Shown piece after piece: positions 38,411 through 50,520 of a DNA stretch of 64,000 nt (position 1 is the stretch's first letter; the number at the start of each line of letters is the position of its first letter). The notes below the pieces were generated by a model, which worked only from the letters and a program-made list of their open reading frames with translations, ran no database searches and was not told the DNA's origin. Source of the DNA: Dendrobium chrysotoxum (Eukaryota; Streptophyta; Magnoliopsida; Asparagales; Orchidaceae). The stretch lies in assembly GCA_019925795.1 (NCBI GenBank), contig CM034313.1:27643710-27707709 (forward strand), given 5' to 3'. Both the position numbers and the translations under genes were made by a program.

Positions 38411-38715
38411 GAGAAGGCCATTTAGAATCAAGTTGGTGTAGCACTATTGCACCATATGGCCAAGGACCACAGTGCTTGAGGGTGAATTCTAATCCCAAAA
38501 TAGAGAGATATGCATACTAAGCCTATAAAACATAACTAAGCCTATAAAATAAAACTAATAAAACCAAAAGGCATACCTACATGCACAGATCAGAGCTTCT
38601 TATCCAAACTACTCAGCTCACTCCTTACCCTTCCCTTGGTTTAAAAATAGAAGCAAAAGTAAGAATGAGCTAACATAGCTCAGATGACTATCACAACCTA
38701 AAATAGAAATCAATA
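38411..38715. repeat. Single copy of the 317-bp repeat, unit 3
   Basis: GAAGGCCATTTAGAATCAAG occurs once here, where units 1 and 2 have two copies in tandem. Confidence 0.8.
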
Positions 38716-38783
38716 ATTGAAATCAAGAGAATTAAAAATCTTATGTTGTAATAAGAAACTAAAGTATTATATGAAAAGATGAA

Positions 38784-40503
38784 ACTAATATATATATTGA
38801 TACCAAATGCATTTAATTAACAAAATAATTATATTAAAAATGAAATAAAAATAAATGACTTACAGTAATTTTTAAAACAACCCTTAGGCTCTATCATCCT
38901 AACAGATCTCATACTAAAATCCCACCTCGATAACCCATCAGCTCCAACATAATAAAATCCCATCTATGTCACCCACTAGCACCAGTATAATAGAATCCTA
39001 CTTAAATATTCCACCGATGTAGGCATAATACAATCCCACCTTAGATGCCCACTGGCGGCGATATAACAATATCCCACCTCAGTCGCGCATTGACACCAAA
39101 ATAACAAAATCCCACTTCGCTAGCCCATTGGTGCCTTCATAACATCACATCACATTATGTGATACCATATCACATTTCTTTCACATTTTTTATGCATTTC
39201 AATAATTAAATAATAATTAGACAAAATTCAAAAATTATAAAAAAGCCTTAATGGTAGGTAATAGAAATACTACTGAGCAAAAATTCCTAATTTCTAAATA
39301 TAACCAAATTATCAGAGATTATGTAAAACATCATTCTAAAGCTTAAATTGAATTAAAGCACTTTTTTTTAGATGTCAAAATAAATTTTTAAATTAGTAAA
39401 AATCATTAATTCTTTTAAATTACCTAGCAAAAATTTTTAAAATATACTCAAAATATTTATAATCTTAATCTCTATAATATATAAAAAGTTACACTCTAAA
39501 AGTTTTGCCAAAATAAAATTATCATTATTTTTTTGGTAACAAAAATATAAATTTAATCCAAAAATCCCCAAAAATCAAAATATTAAAAATTGAAATAGGC
39601 AAAATGTAACTTACCTCGAGACAAGCAAGTTTTTCAATTGGGCCGATGGACAAAAAATGGCTTTACAACCTCCAAAACCCAAGTTTCATTTTCTTGATTT
39701 TCTCTTTTCTTCTCTTTTCCCCGAAACCCTTCTCAATTAAATGATATGGCTAATGGCTTTATATATATATATATATATAATAAAATAATAAATGGTACAC
39801 TTATAATTATGTCATTAATTCCATTTTCTTTTAAATCTACATATCCTTTTATATCTTCAAATTTGGAAATAAAAAAATTATAAAAAAATATATTCATAAG
39901 TTAACTAAACAGATCTAAAAAATCTGGTTATATCGATTTGAAAAACACACACCAAATGGTTCTAGAAAGCCCACTTGTACCGACAAATGCCAATTTCTTA
40001 AGGAATTATGTTAGTGCCCAAAAAATATAATAAAATTAGTGAAACTAAAACACAATAATATATATGCTATGATGGATGGTTTATGATTTGGACTTAAAAT
40101 GACTCCTAAAATAATTTATCTATTATGGGTAAAAATATATTTTTTAAAACTTTTGAGTTTTAGAAAACCTCTCCTTCTCTTGAAATAGTTTGTTTGAGAG
40201 ATTCATTCAGGAGCTAGGAAAGAGTTTAACACTAGAGCATGGTGGACTAGCTTTGGTCACATCTTCCATGAAATCATCCTTCTTGGTGAGGGCAATCTCA
40301 TATGTTCCTCTCTTAGTTAGAAAAATCTGTCTCATCCAGAATTAAGTCTCCCATGACAGACACTTCAACAATCAAGCTAGTAATATATATATATATCCTC
40401 TGTAAGAAATTTCTCATAATCAAATCAATCTTAGTATCCCCTCTCAACTCAAAGTGGCAAACTCAAACTAACTCCTTGCTCAACACCAGCCTAATCTCCA
40501 TAC
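38784..40503 (+). repeat. Array unit 4, left part
   Basis: Fourth copy of the array unit up to the insertion of element B. It continues at 62860. The target duplication CATAC lies at 40499-40503. Confidence 0.85.
38918..39145. repeat. 38-bp minisatellite, 6 copies (unit 4)
   Basis: Six 38-bp copies; the sixth starts at 39108. Confidence 0.9.
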
Positions 40504-42114
40504 TGAAAGTGCGAATAGGTTGTCAGACTTATTGCTTACGTCTCTAGGCTAACCAAGAGGGGAGTGAATTGGTCCTTTTTTTTAAATTTCTCTAGGAATT
40601 TTGGAAAATTTTTTAATTTAAAAAACTTAAGCAAATCATACTGTACGATTTAGCTTCGTATAGTACAAACAGAGATAATTTTTACTGCTTTCTTCAACCA
40701 CAAAAATTCAACCACAGAAAAATAAAATGCGTAAAAGTAACAATGCAGAAAAGTAAAAAGCAAGAACAGATAACACCAAAATTTATAGTGGTTCGGTCAA
40801 ACACGATCTACATCCACTCTCTAGAGATTCCTTCTCTAGATATTACATTATACTCAAGTGACTCTCCTTTTGCCCCCACAGCAAGGTGGAGAAGCCTTTA
40901 CAAACTCTCTTCCACCAACCCGGTGCGGTAGAGAACCATCATCCTTTTTCACCCTCCTGGTGAAGGTAGAGAACTACACACGTCCTTTTACACCCTCTAG
41001 GTGTCGGCAGAGAACCAATCGTCCTTTCTCACCCACCAAGTTACGGCAAAGAACTGAAAACTTCTCGAATAATCCTCTTGCAAGAGTCTCCAAGGAGATT
41101 AGGAAGATGCTTGAAGTACAAACAATGAGAACCTCACTATTGGATAACCTTGTGAATCCCCTCACAATTTTTCTCTTCAAAGATCTCTCAAAACTTACTC
41201 CTAAACACTCTCCCAATCACACTCCCTTTCACTCTCAAAAAGATTTTCGCATAAAGATTCTTCCCTCAGTCAGTTTTAAGACCCTTAAGTACTTAGGACA
41301 AGAAAAACCGTCCAAAAACTAAAAATTTCAAGTTTCACGCATGCCGATCATCCCGTACGATCTCACATCGTACTGTACGAATAGTTTAAAGTACTGAATA
41401 ATTCATCCCGTACGATCTCATACGAACCCAATTTAGAGCCGTTCGTACTTCAAAATATCGCGTATGAATTACATTTCGTACTGTATGAATAGTTCAAAAT
41501 TGAATAATTTATCCCGTACGATCCAGTACGAACCTAACTCAGAGCCGTTCGTACCTCAAAATCTCCTGTACGAACTCTATTTTGTACTGTATGAATAGTT
41601 CAAAAATTGAATGATTTGTCCCGTATAATCGCGTATGAGCCTAACTCAGATCCGTTCATACCTCAAAATCTTCTGTACGAACTCTATTTCATACTGTACG
41701 AACTGAACTTAGAAAAAAATTCAAGATAGATAGGTTCGTTATGGAGGATATTTAATACAGATCATCCCGTACGATCCAATATCGTACTGTATGATTAATT
41801 TAAAAATAAAATTTTCACTCCTCCATTGTGTGTGTGCACAGTTATCCAACTTACAATCACACTCTCTTAGACTCAAAAAAATATAAAAAAATTAAAAAAA
41901 TATAAACCTCACTTTCAGTAAACATTAATAAATGAACTTGAAGTCTTCAACAATCTAGAGTGTGAATTTTCTGAAAAACATGTTAGTACACACAACAAAA
42001 GAAATTCCAATATTTATTAGGAGAAGAATAAAACAAATAATAAGCTTTTGTAATCATCAAAAATAACTTGTATCAGAATTCACTTGAACGAACGGATTTA
42101 CACAAATTATAACA
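40504..42114 (-). repeat. 3' LTR of element B
   Basis: TGAAAGTGCGAATAGG to ATAACA, 1611 bp. The palindrome region 41340-41800 contains three tandem copies of about 107 bp (GAACC.AA..CAGAGCCGTTCGTACCTCAAAATC starting near 41420, 41530 and 41637). Leader hairpins TTCACC-ctcct-GGTGAA and ACACC-ctcta-GGTGT lie at about 40950-41005. Palindromes are of the TCGTACTGTACGA and CCCGTACGAT types. Confidence 0.9.
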
Positions 42115-42475
42115 ATCTCCCCCTTTTTAATGATAGCAAAATATTTATTATTTGATTTAACTATTAAATTCACATGTCTCCTAAACTTCCACTAAATGTA
42201 CACTCTCCCTAAATAAATGATCTCCTAAGCTCCCCTTAAAGAAATGACTTATCCTAAATAAGGGATAAAAGGAGGTTAGATGATCTAATACGGAATAAGC
42301 GATGGGAAGTGTAGGAAAAATAAACAAGACACACAAGCACATGCAACACAAGCACATACACAAGCACATACAAGTACATACAACAAAAAATAATAAAATC
42401 TGCAAATAAGAATAATGCAAAATGTAACAAGTCAAACAAAGTCAAATAATACAACACTCCCCCTTTTGACAACAA
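42115..42475 (-). other. Two polypurine tracts of element B
   Basis: Minus strand AAAAAGGGGGAGAT directly before the 3' LTR (42128-42115), and a second copy, GTCAAAAGGGGGAGT, at about 42470-42456. Duplicate tracts upstream of the 3' LTR are, as I recall, a described trait of Sireviruses. The first primes plus-strand DNA synthesis. Confidence 0.85.
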
Positions 42476-43503
42476 CAAAAAGGGAAGACACTCAAAAATG
42501 TTGAGGATTTGAAAAATGTTAAAGGAAGATTAAGTACAATATTAAAATCAAATGCAAAAAGTAAAGACTCAAAAAGGTCAAGATTTTCGACTATAATAAG
42601 GAGAAGAAAAGTTGGTCTAGGAGGAGAATGTAATAGACAGATTAAGTAACCACAACTTTTGCACATAAGATGAAATAAAATTACCAAATTTCTAAGTCAG
42701 AAGTGACAATCATTGATTAGTGGACTTGGAGAAAATGTTAAAGGAAAGAACAATTTGCGACATATGCATCTTTTCAAATGAAGGGGCACATTTTGTGCAT
42801 TTAGTCAATATTTGGACTAATTTTGTGCCTCTTTATAATTTTTGGTGACATTGCGTATCTTTTATTGTATGGTACACTTTGTGCATCTTTTCAAGCTTTG
42901 CTCTTTTGATTTTCATTTCATAAAATTCTTTCCAACAACACTATTCCTTGGTCACAATTACAATAATAAACACTTTGATATAGATTTTAAGAGTAATATT
43001 AAGACATCAAATATACAACAATTTAGGCTAAGTAACACATGTCTAAAATAAAATAAAGTAAGATCTTCTAATCTACACCAAATCATAATGAAATCTAAAT
43101 ATTTTGAGAAATTAAAATTATGCACAGAATTTTCTATTGTAATATAACCTCAATTAACATGTTAGAAATTTAATCAACTATAGTTGAGTGTTAGAGATTA
43201 GTTAATTTCCAGTCATAATTACTATCACAGAATAATATGCACAAAACACTAAACATCTTCATTCCTTCTAGATTAAAACATATAACATAGCAAGCTTTAC
43301 ATTCAATCACATCTCATAAGAATAAGCTTGCTAATATCCATATAACAATCAAAGATAACTAACAAGAATAACGAGCATAACCAACAACAGCTCATAGAAC
43401 ATCAAAACAACAACTAAGTTCAGGTTCAAGTGCACCTCCATATGATCAAATCTTTATACTGATCATCCTGCTGCTTCAGGTGCACCTCCATATGATCAAA
43501 TCT
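42476..43503 (-). other. Untranslated segment between ORF3 and tracts (B)
   Basis: No kept reading frame. At 42760-42915 the words GCATCTTTT and TTTTGTGCCTC recur. This block matches C at 50990-51180, which in C lies on the other side of ORF3. Confidence 0.6.
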
Positions 43504-44419
43504 TTAATCAAGCCTATCAAACCACTGGACCATATCCTGAAAGAAGTCTTGATTTGGTCCAAGTGCAGGTGCAGGTGCTGGAGTAGGTTTGTCCTCATAA
43601 CTATCAACATTTCCATCTTTTCCAAACAGTGCCTGAAAAGAAGCATCAGTAAAATAGAGTGGGAGTTCAGAAGGTCCGTCAGGATGGACCAAATTATACT
43701 TCTTCTCAAGAATGAAATAGATTATATGTCCTAGGGCAATGTTCTTCTTTCGTTTGACACTAGGATGGCCAATATCGGTGAGATAAAAGATATAGTCTAA
43801 GATTAATTGAGCTTCATTAATGGGTTGGCCAGACATAATCAAGTAAGTGACAGAAGAAACAAGAGGAGTTATGTTTACTCTATCTCTGGCCTTGGGAATG
43901 ATGGAGGTCCTAAGAACATGTTGGATTATTCGAGCATTTTAATTTAAAGGTGTCAACTCGAGGAACGTGAGTAGGTTGGCTTACACCTCTAATGACTTGA
44001 TTGATTCTGGACTAATCATAGTCCGATCGAGAAGATAGAGTATGTGCCCGTATCCCTTAAGTTCTTAAATGAAGATATTCTCCAAGGTCCTCCTTAGTAA
44101 TTTCAACTCTTTGCTTTAGGACATAGGAAGAGATTATATTATGGGCCTGATTAAAAGTCATATTGGCCAAAAACACATGGAAGAAATCTTTGTTGTATGC
44201 AAAGATCAGAGTAGGAAGAAAAGAAAACTGGGTAGAGTCAAATAATGGCATTACTGCAAAGTGAAGATTTTCTTGCAGTAAAATACAGGAAGGGGTAATT
44301 TTAGATGTAGCATACCTAAGGTATGCCTCCTCATTTTGAGAACTCAAGAAGTTTTCATCCCAATCCCTCCTAGATGATGATCCCCTAGCCACTCTTGCTC
44401 TCTTTCCACTGCTTGACAT
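43504..44419 (-). pseudogene. B ORF3: extra protein downstream of pol
   Basis: Homolog of the E and C ORF3. I start it at MSSSGKR (44419), which lines up with MAGG of the others and lies just below the TATA box; an upstream in-frame ATG at 44485 would precede the likely transcription start. The first part (to 44057) reads RDWDENFLSSQNEEAYLRY, ITPSCILLQ, TLIFAYNKDFFHVFLANM and SSYVLKQRVEITKEDL. After stops and one frameshift, 43842-43504 reads LILDYIFYL, NIALGHIIYFILEKKYNL and PLYFTDASFQALF, then an acidic, Pro/Ala-rich tail. Function unknown; possible match to plant family PF20167 is tentative. Confidence 0.7.
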
Positions 44420-44466
44420 CTCTATTCTATACTCTGAAGGGTTTGAAAATGAAAGAAAATGACCCT

Positions 44467-44890
44467 CCTTTATATAGAAAAGCAAATACTCGTACTATAC
44501 GAAAAACTTTCGTACAAGATGAAATGAATTTCTTCTGGGACAAATCAAATTTCGTACGGGATGAACGAAAGCGGTAAAAAATGAAACAGTTTTTCATAAA
44601 CTGCTCGTCCTGAGGCATCCTTTCATACATGCATTTTGACTTCCTGATCGTACAGACGATGACGTGTTTGTCCGAGATGATCAGGATATTAAAGGATCGT
44701 TCAGGCGACGGTTAGGTTCATCCTTATCCAAATTGACACATGGATTATACAGATGAAAATGTATTCATCCGGGATGATCAACACTAATAACTGACACTAA
44801 CCGTGAACCCTTCCCATTCGTATAGATGAAACTTCTACAATCATACAGTACGATGACCTCATCGTACAGTACGAACAGACAAAGAAAATA
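44467..44890 (-). promoter_or_regulatory. Predicted internal promoter of B ORF3
   Basis: TATA box CTATATAAAGG (44477-44467, minus), about 48 bp upstream of the chosen ATG. Behind it, at 44488-44880, are sites such as CGTACTATACG, TTCGTACGGGATGA and ATCGTACAGTACGAA, the types used in the LTR of B. Same arrangement as in E and C. Confidence 0.55.
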
Positions 44891-45055
44891 AAGGTTAGTC
44901 ACTTCAACTCTACAATTTTTCAACACTCAAATAAAAACTAACACAAGATATTTTTTTTTTTAATTTTTATAGAAGACACACAGGATAACCACAAAACACA
45001 ATTGATAAAAAAAACTAACGAACATATACAAAAAAAAAATTTATAGAATTTGCAA

Positions 45056-46947
45056 TCAAGCATTAAGATCAATCACACCTAGCCTTATCCTTAATATGCT
45101 AAAAGTGTCAAAAGCTAAGAGTTTTGTTAAAATATATGCAAGTTCATCTTTACTAAGGACATGATGTAGTTTAATTTCCCCTTTTGCTATAGGATCTCTT
45201 ATGAAATGATGCCTTATATCAATATGCTTTGTTCTAGAATGTTGAATAGAATTCTTTGAAATGCAAATGGCACTAGTATTATCACAAAAGATTGGAATGG
45301 TACCAATAGAAAATCTTAAGTCAACCAATTGTTGTTTCAACCAAAGCACATGTGCAACACAACTCCCTAAGGAAATATATTCTTCTTCAGCTGTAGAAAG
45401 TGCTACTAATTTTTGTTTTCTACTGGACTAAGATACTAAAGAATTTCCAATGAATTGACAATTCACAGAAGTACTCTTTCGATCAACCCTACAGCTTGTA
45501 AAATCAGAATCTAAGTATCCAATAATTTCAAAAGAATTATTTTTAGGATACAAAATCCCTAAATTTTGACTTCCCAAAAGATATCTTAATATTCTTTTCA
45601 CTGCTATCAGATGTGATTCCTCTGGATCAGATTGAAACCTAGCACATAAACAAACACTAAATATAATATCTTGTCAGCTAGCTGTCAAATAAAGCAATGA
45701 TCCAATTATTCATCTAAATTTCTTTTGATCACAGATTTTCCCTTAGGATCCTTATCTAATAGTACTGAGAAACTCATGGGTGTAGTTACTGGTTTAGCAT
45801 TATCCATTTCATACTTCTTGAGGATGTCATTAACATACTTAGATTGACAAAGAAAATTTCCTTCCTCATTTCGCTTTATGCCAAAACCAAGAAAATAACT
45901 CAAGTTACCCATCAAACTCATCTCAAATTCACTACTCATTATTTTTGAAAATTCATCACATAGATTTTTATCAGTTGATCCAAAAATGATGTCATCCACA
46001 TATATTTATACAATGAGTATTTCATTCCCAATTCTTTTCAAAAATAGAGTGGTGTACAAACTTCCTTTAACAAATGATCCTTTTAATAGGAAAGTACTTA
46101 ACCTCTCATATCATGCTCGATGTGCCTGTTTTAGTCCATAATATACCTTTTTTCAATTTAAAAACATGATTTGGAAATTTAAACTTTTAAAAACCTGGAG
46201 GTTGCTTAACATAAACATCCTATTCTATCACCCCATTCAAAAAGGCACTTTTAACCTCCATTTAGTACAATTTAAAATCTTTAAAATAGGAAAAGACTAA
46301 TAGTACCCTAATTGCTTCAAGTCTTGCTACAGGGGTAAATGCCTCCTCAAAATCAATCCCTTCTGTTTGATTATACCCCTTAGCAACTAATCTAGCCTTA
46401 TTTCTAATTACAACTCCTGAATCATTCATTTTGTTTTTGAATACCCACTTAGTCCCAACTACACTTTGATCTTTTGGCCTTTCAACTAGCTCCCAAACAT
46501 CATTTCTTTTAAATTGATTTAATTCTTCTTGCATGACCAAAATCTAAAATTCATCCAAAAGTGCTTGATCTATATTAGTGGGTTCAATTATTGAAATAAA
46601 AGCTGAATGATTTACTTCTTTCCTCAAACCATGCCTAGTCCTAACTCCTTCACTTGGTTCTCCTAAAATTAATTCTTTAGGATGACTTCTAACAAATTTC
46701 CATTCTTTAGGCAATTAGTTTTCTTCTTCATTTTCAACCATTTCTTCAACTTTTTAATTTTCAAGTTTTTGGGTTACTACCTCAACCTCATCTTCATCCA
46801 ACTTAGACCCTTCACTATTATAAGATTTATCAAAAATAACTTGAGTGGTCTCCTTAACTACCAATGTTCTTTTATTAAAAACTCTATAGGATTTTCCAAC
46901 ACTTGAATAACCTAGAAAGATTCCTTCATCAGATTTGGGATCAAATT
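45056..46947 (-). pseudogene. pol: B pol, 3' part (integrase end, RT, RNase H)
   Basis: Downstream half of B pol, after the point where element C is inserted. It holds the integrase C-terminal tail near 46947-46700 (VFNKRTLVV-like and acidic), the RT start with WELVERPKDQSVVGTKWVF and GIDFEEAFTPVARLEAIRV (46540-46262), YVDD near 45990 with a stop a few codons before it, FEMSLMGNLSYFLGF, and an RNase H part ending DNTSAICISKN, RTKHIDIRHHF and GVIDLNA with TGA at 45056. Several stops and frameshifts. Confidence 0.9.
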
Positions 46948-48583
46948 TGAAAGTTTGATAGGGATGTTAAGCCCTAGTGAACTAGTCCCGAGGCTAACCA
47001 AGAGGGGGGGGTGAATTGGTTATTTAAAAATTTCACGATAACAATGAAAATCTTTTCGATACGTAGCAGCGGAAACACATAAATAAGAACAAAAAGATCA
47101 ACAACAGATATTCACCCAAGCAGTTAATATCAGAAAAGTAAAGCGCACAACTGAATCAGAAAAGCAAACCAGATTTTATAGTGGTTCGGTCAACTTGACC
47201 TACGTCCACTCCCCGGAGCCTCCCCTCCGGGTATTGCACTAAACAAAAAGTGTCTCTCCTTTTGCTCCCACAGCAAGGTGGAGAAGCCTGTACAAACACC
47301 TCCTTTTCACCACACGGTGAGGCAGAGAACCCGACCTCCTTTCGCTTATTCCTGAAGCAGGCAGAGAACCTTCGAACTCCTTTTGCTTCCACCTGAAGCG
47401 GGAAGAGAACCCCGGATCTTCTTGCGAGCGATCCTCCCATGACGAACACCGATTAGACGAAAGATGACGAGCGGAGAAGATGACTCTGATCCGTGCTTGG
47501 AGCAACCTTAGCGAATCCCTCACTAACTCCCCTTACAAGATCTTCTCTCTCTCTCCCAACTCTCTCTCTCTCTAGGGTTTCTCAGGGAAGGAAGGCAGCA
47601 AAAGATTTTCTTGTTTTAAGAAAAAGTTCTTTTATAGGAGGGCTTAAAATTTGCCCTAAATCTCAACTGGTCAGCCAAGATCGTCCAGGACGATCGGTAG
47701 ATCGTCCTGTACGATCAGTTCAAATTCAACTGTTTCAGCCTGGACGATCTGGCTCTTCTGGACAATCCGTAGAAAAAATTATTCATATCGTCCCGTACAA
47801 TCCTACGATGGTCCGGGATGATTCACGCAAATCAAGGAAAGTCATCCAGAAGATAGTTCGGGTCGTCCAGAGAAATCTGTGCTGGACGACCAAAAAATGA
47901 CTTGATCGTCCAGGACGATAGGGACATCGTCCTGTACGATTAGTTTAAAAAGTGCCCAAATCATCCTGAACACAGTTCGGGACATACAGCTGAAATACAC
48001 TAGACGATCATGATCGTCCAGGACGATATGATCGTATCAACCAAAAATAAATTGCTTTCCTTTATTACTAGATTAAATTAGGCATGATTGTACTGAATCG
48101 TCCGGGATGATACACGTATCGTCCGGGATGATCAGACCTAGTATCTAAAATTAAGAACTTGCCTAACTTGATCTGGCGGCTGAGAATTTCTGATTTGGGC
48201 ATATCGTCCTGTACGATCCGTAGATCGTCCAGGACGATCTGCTTAATCAGACCCTCTTAACTTAATCGCCCTAATTAGGGTTTCTGTTTTGGCTGGATCA
48301 TCCAGGATGATGTGAAAATCGTCCAGGACGATCTGAACAAAAAATGAATAGAAACTCTAATTCACTCAAGCTCTCCCCCTGAGTGTGTGTGTGCAAGGTT
48401 ACTTAGCTAGGGGATCAGTTACATTACAATTGACTCAATAAAAGGAAAAATAGTACATTGGACACACTTGGACCTGATCTTGACTTGGCTTGAGTGGCTC
48501 GTGGTCTTTTGTGCCTGAAACAGATTAGCCAAGCAAAACACACAGGAAACTTGTTTGTCATCATCAAAACAAGATTTGCAACA
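46948..48583 (-). repeat. 3' LTR of element C
   Basis: TGAAAGTTTGATAGGG to GCAACA, 1636 bp, very similar to the 5' LTR at 56607. TATA box TATAAAAG at 47636-47629 (minus). Palindrome cluster at 47670-48335. One leader hairpin has lost pairing (GCTTA-ttcct-GAAGC near 47343). Confidence 0.95.
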
Positions 48584-48764
48584 ATCTCCCCCTTTTTGAT
48601 GATCGCAAAATATTTGTAAAGTAGTTTGAAAATACAAGTAAACTAGTAGATCAAAACATAAACATTTTTTCAAATTTTCATTTAACAACTAAAACAATAC
48701 AGGAAACATGACTCATAAAATAGAAACAGACATGACTACAACTGACTCCCCCTTTTGACATCAA
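48584..48764 (-). other. Two polypurine tracts of element C
   Basis: Minus strand CAAAAAGGGGGAGAT directly before the 3' LTR (48598-48584), and a second, GTCAAAAGGGGGAGT, at about 48761-48747. Same pair as in B. Confidence 0.9.
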
Positions 48765-48831
48765 AAAAAGGAGGAGGGAAAAATAGAACACGGAAATAAA
48801 ACATAAAAGAGAACAACTACAAAACAGGAAA

Positions 48832-49970
48832 CTAAAACTGAGGCGGATCCTGATCGGAGGGAGGAGGTGGCGGTGGAGGGTTGAAGTAATGGTGAATGGC
48901 CTGAAAGTGGGCTCCAATCCAGGCGATGTCCTGGTCATGCTGCTGTTGCTGCTCCGCAGCATAGTCAGTGAAGCGCTGGATGTCCTCAGCATACCGCTAC
49001 TCCTGGGCAACCACGTAGGAGTCAAATCTAGCCTCCCACTAATCGAAGCACTGCACCAGGTGGTCAAAAGGAGAGGCAATGTGAAGGGGTGCAGGTGCCT
49101 CTGGTGCAGCAGGAACTGGAACGGCCTCTTCCTCTTCTTCCTCAACATCCGGGGCAGGCTCCGGATGTAGTCAGGTGTTGTGTAGGATGTGGAATGAGTT
49201 GTTTGTGAAGAAGGAAGGAGGGACATCAGGAGGGACAGGATACTGAAGGTCATATTTTGTCTCTAAGGCATAATGAATAAGATGACCTAAAGCTAGATTT
49301 GGGCGACGCCTGTGGCCCGGATCTCTAATGGTGGTTAGGTGTTCTATGTATCGGATAATCAGATAAGAGGCATTAAATTCTCGGCGGGCCATGATGTTGT
49401 AGGTGGTCAAGGACAGGACAAGGGTAATGTGAATTCGATCCCCCGCCTTTAGAATGACGGAGGAACGAAGGACGTGTTGAATGGTCCGGGCATCCTTGAG
49501 AAGGGAAGTGCAAGCGTTGTCATGATAGGGTGCGTTGGTATTGTGAAGGAAGTGATTGGCGACACTCCAATCATAGTCAGGATCGGTGATAAGCGTGTGA
49601 ATTTTGTTGCCAGTAACAGAAAGGTTGAGAATATTGTGAAAATCATGGGTCGTGAGTTCCACGGGACATTGATTTACGTAGGATCAAAGAGTGGAATAAT
49701 CTGTGGAAATGCGCAAGTTGGCAAAGAAGATTTGAAGGAGTTCAAGATTGAAGGGAAAGGCTAAGGTCATAATAAAGGTGAGGGAGGTGTGTGCGAACAG
49801 ATCTAAAATGGGATAAGTGAGAGTGTGGGGATTTACAATCTTAGAGTGCGTGACCCCACATTACGATAGCATTCGAAAGCCGCCTGATCGGTGGCATTCG
49901 GGAAGCGAGGATCGACATGTCCCCGGGATGAACTGGCCCCCTTTTGATGAGACCTTTTGCCACCAGCCAT
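48832..49970 (-). pseudogene. C ORF3: extra protein downstream of pol
   Basis: Starts MAGGKRSHQKGASSSRG (ATG at 49970-49968) and ends at TAG 48834-48832, about 379 codons, with one frameshift near 49850 and a few stops. Blocks in order: basic N-terminus; ELL.IFFANL; LTTHDFHNILNL; DPDYDWSVANHFL; IQHVLRSSVILKAGDRIHIT; NLALGHLIHYALETKYDL; PVPPDVPPSFF; an acidic run of Glu; then a Gln-rich, probably helical stretch (AEQQQQHDQDI); and a poly-Pro end before SDQDPPQF. It is the longest and best preserved ORF3. No signal peptide or membrane helix seen, so I do not call it an envelope. A link to plant family PF20167 is tentative. Confidence 0.72.
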
Positions 49971-50040
49971 TAGGAACCCAAAGAGGAAGAAAGTAGAAGG
50001 AGAGTGGAAGAAAAATGGTGTGAAAAATATGAAGAAAACT

Positions 50041-50520
50041 GCTATTTATATAGAAAACGGACTGATCGTCCCGTACGATCGCGAGATCATCCGGGACGAT
50101 TTGGTCATTTATGACGTCCTGGACGATTGGTCAAAAAGGCGGTCCGATCATCCAGGACGATTAGACACAGGCGATCATCCCGAGGAGTCAGGCTGGACGA
50201 CCGTTGATGAAAAGTATCATCCAGGACGATTAGGTGGATCGTCCGGGACGATATGCAATAAATATGTCAGACGGGCCGAATTCCAATCGTCCAGCGGCTG
50301 ACACGTGGATCGTCCAGGACGATGAGGTGGATCGTCCAGGACGATGGGCAATAATTGTTGCAATGTTAGCCGTTTGATCAGATCAGGAAGAGATGGATCA
50401 TATCGTCTAGGACGATGTAAGGATCGTCCAGGATGATCACCAATAATTGGAATTTTTCAGTAGCAGGAGCAGTGGGGACGATGTTGAACGAATCGTCCAG
50501 GACAATGTGAAGAAACCAGA
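50041..50520 (-). promoter_or_regulatory. Predicted internal promoter of C ORF3
   Basis: TATA box CTATATAAATAGC (50053-50041, minus) 71 bp upstream of the ATG. Directly behind it, at 50064-50500, lie GATCGTCC/GGACGATC palindromes (around 50064, 50090, 50148, 50220, 50310, 50330 and 50420), the same type as in the LTR of C and unlike those of E and B. This copies the LTR layout of palindromes followed by TATA. Confidence 0.6.

Larger units (their letters stand above)
32000..38783 (+). repeat. Array unit 3, internally deleted (6.8 kb)
   Basis: Third copy. Against unit 1 it lacks about 1.27 kb (junction near 34490, matching 15285 joined to 16557, which removes the integrase end and the palindrome cluster), about 0.46 kb inside the LINE (junction near 36445, matching 18540 joined to about 19000), and one copy of the 317-bp duplication. 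Confidence 0.85.

Noticed and set aside
40858..41322. 154-codon + strand frame in the LTR of B, with a related frame at 61715-62077
   Set aside because: Both lie antisense in the LTR leader and owe their openness to the hairpin repeats; the reading frame is not linked to any domain.
47493..47900. 135-codon frame on the + strand
   Set aside because: It runs antisense through the LTR palindrome region and is not kept in the other C-family LTRs.
48678..49253. 191-codon frame with Ser/Leu-rich and hydrophobic end, possible membrane protein
   Set aside because: It overlaps ORF3 in another frame; the ORF3 frame shows homology to B and E, this one does not.
49474..49764. Open frames on the + strand across ORF3 of C
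   Set aside because: They are antisense shadows of ORF3, with no homologs in B or E.
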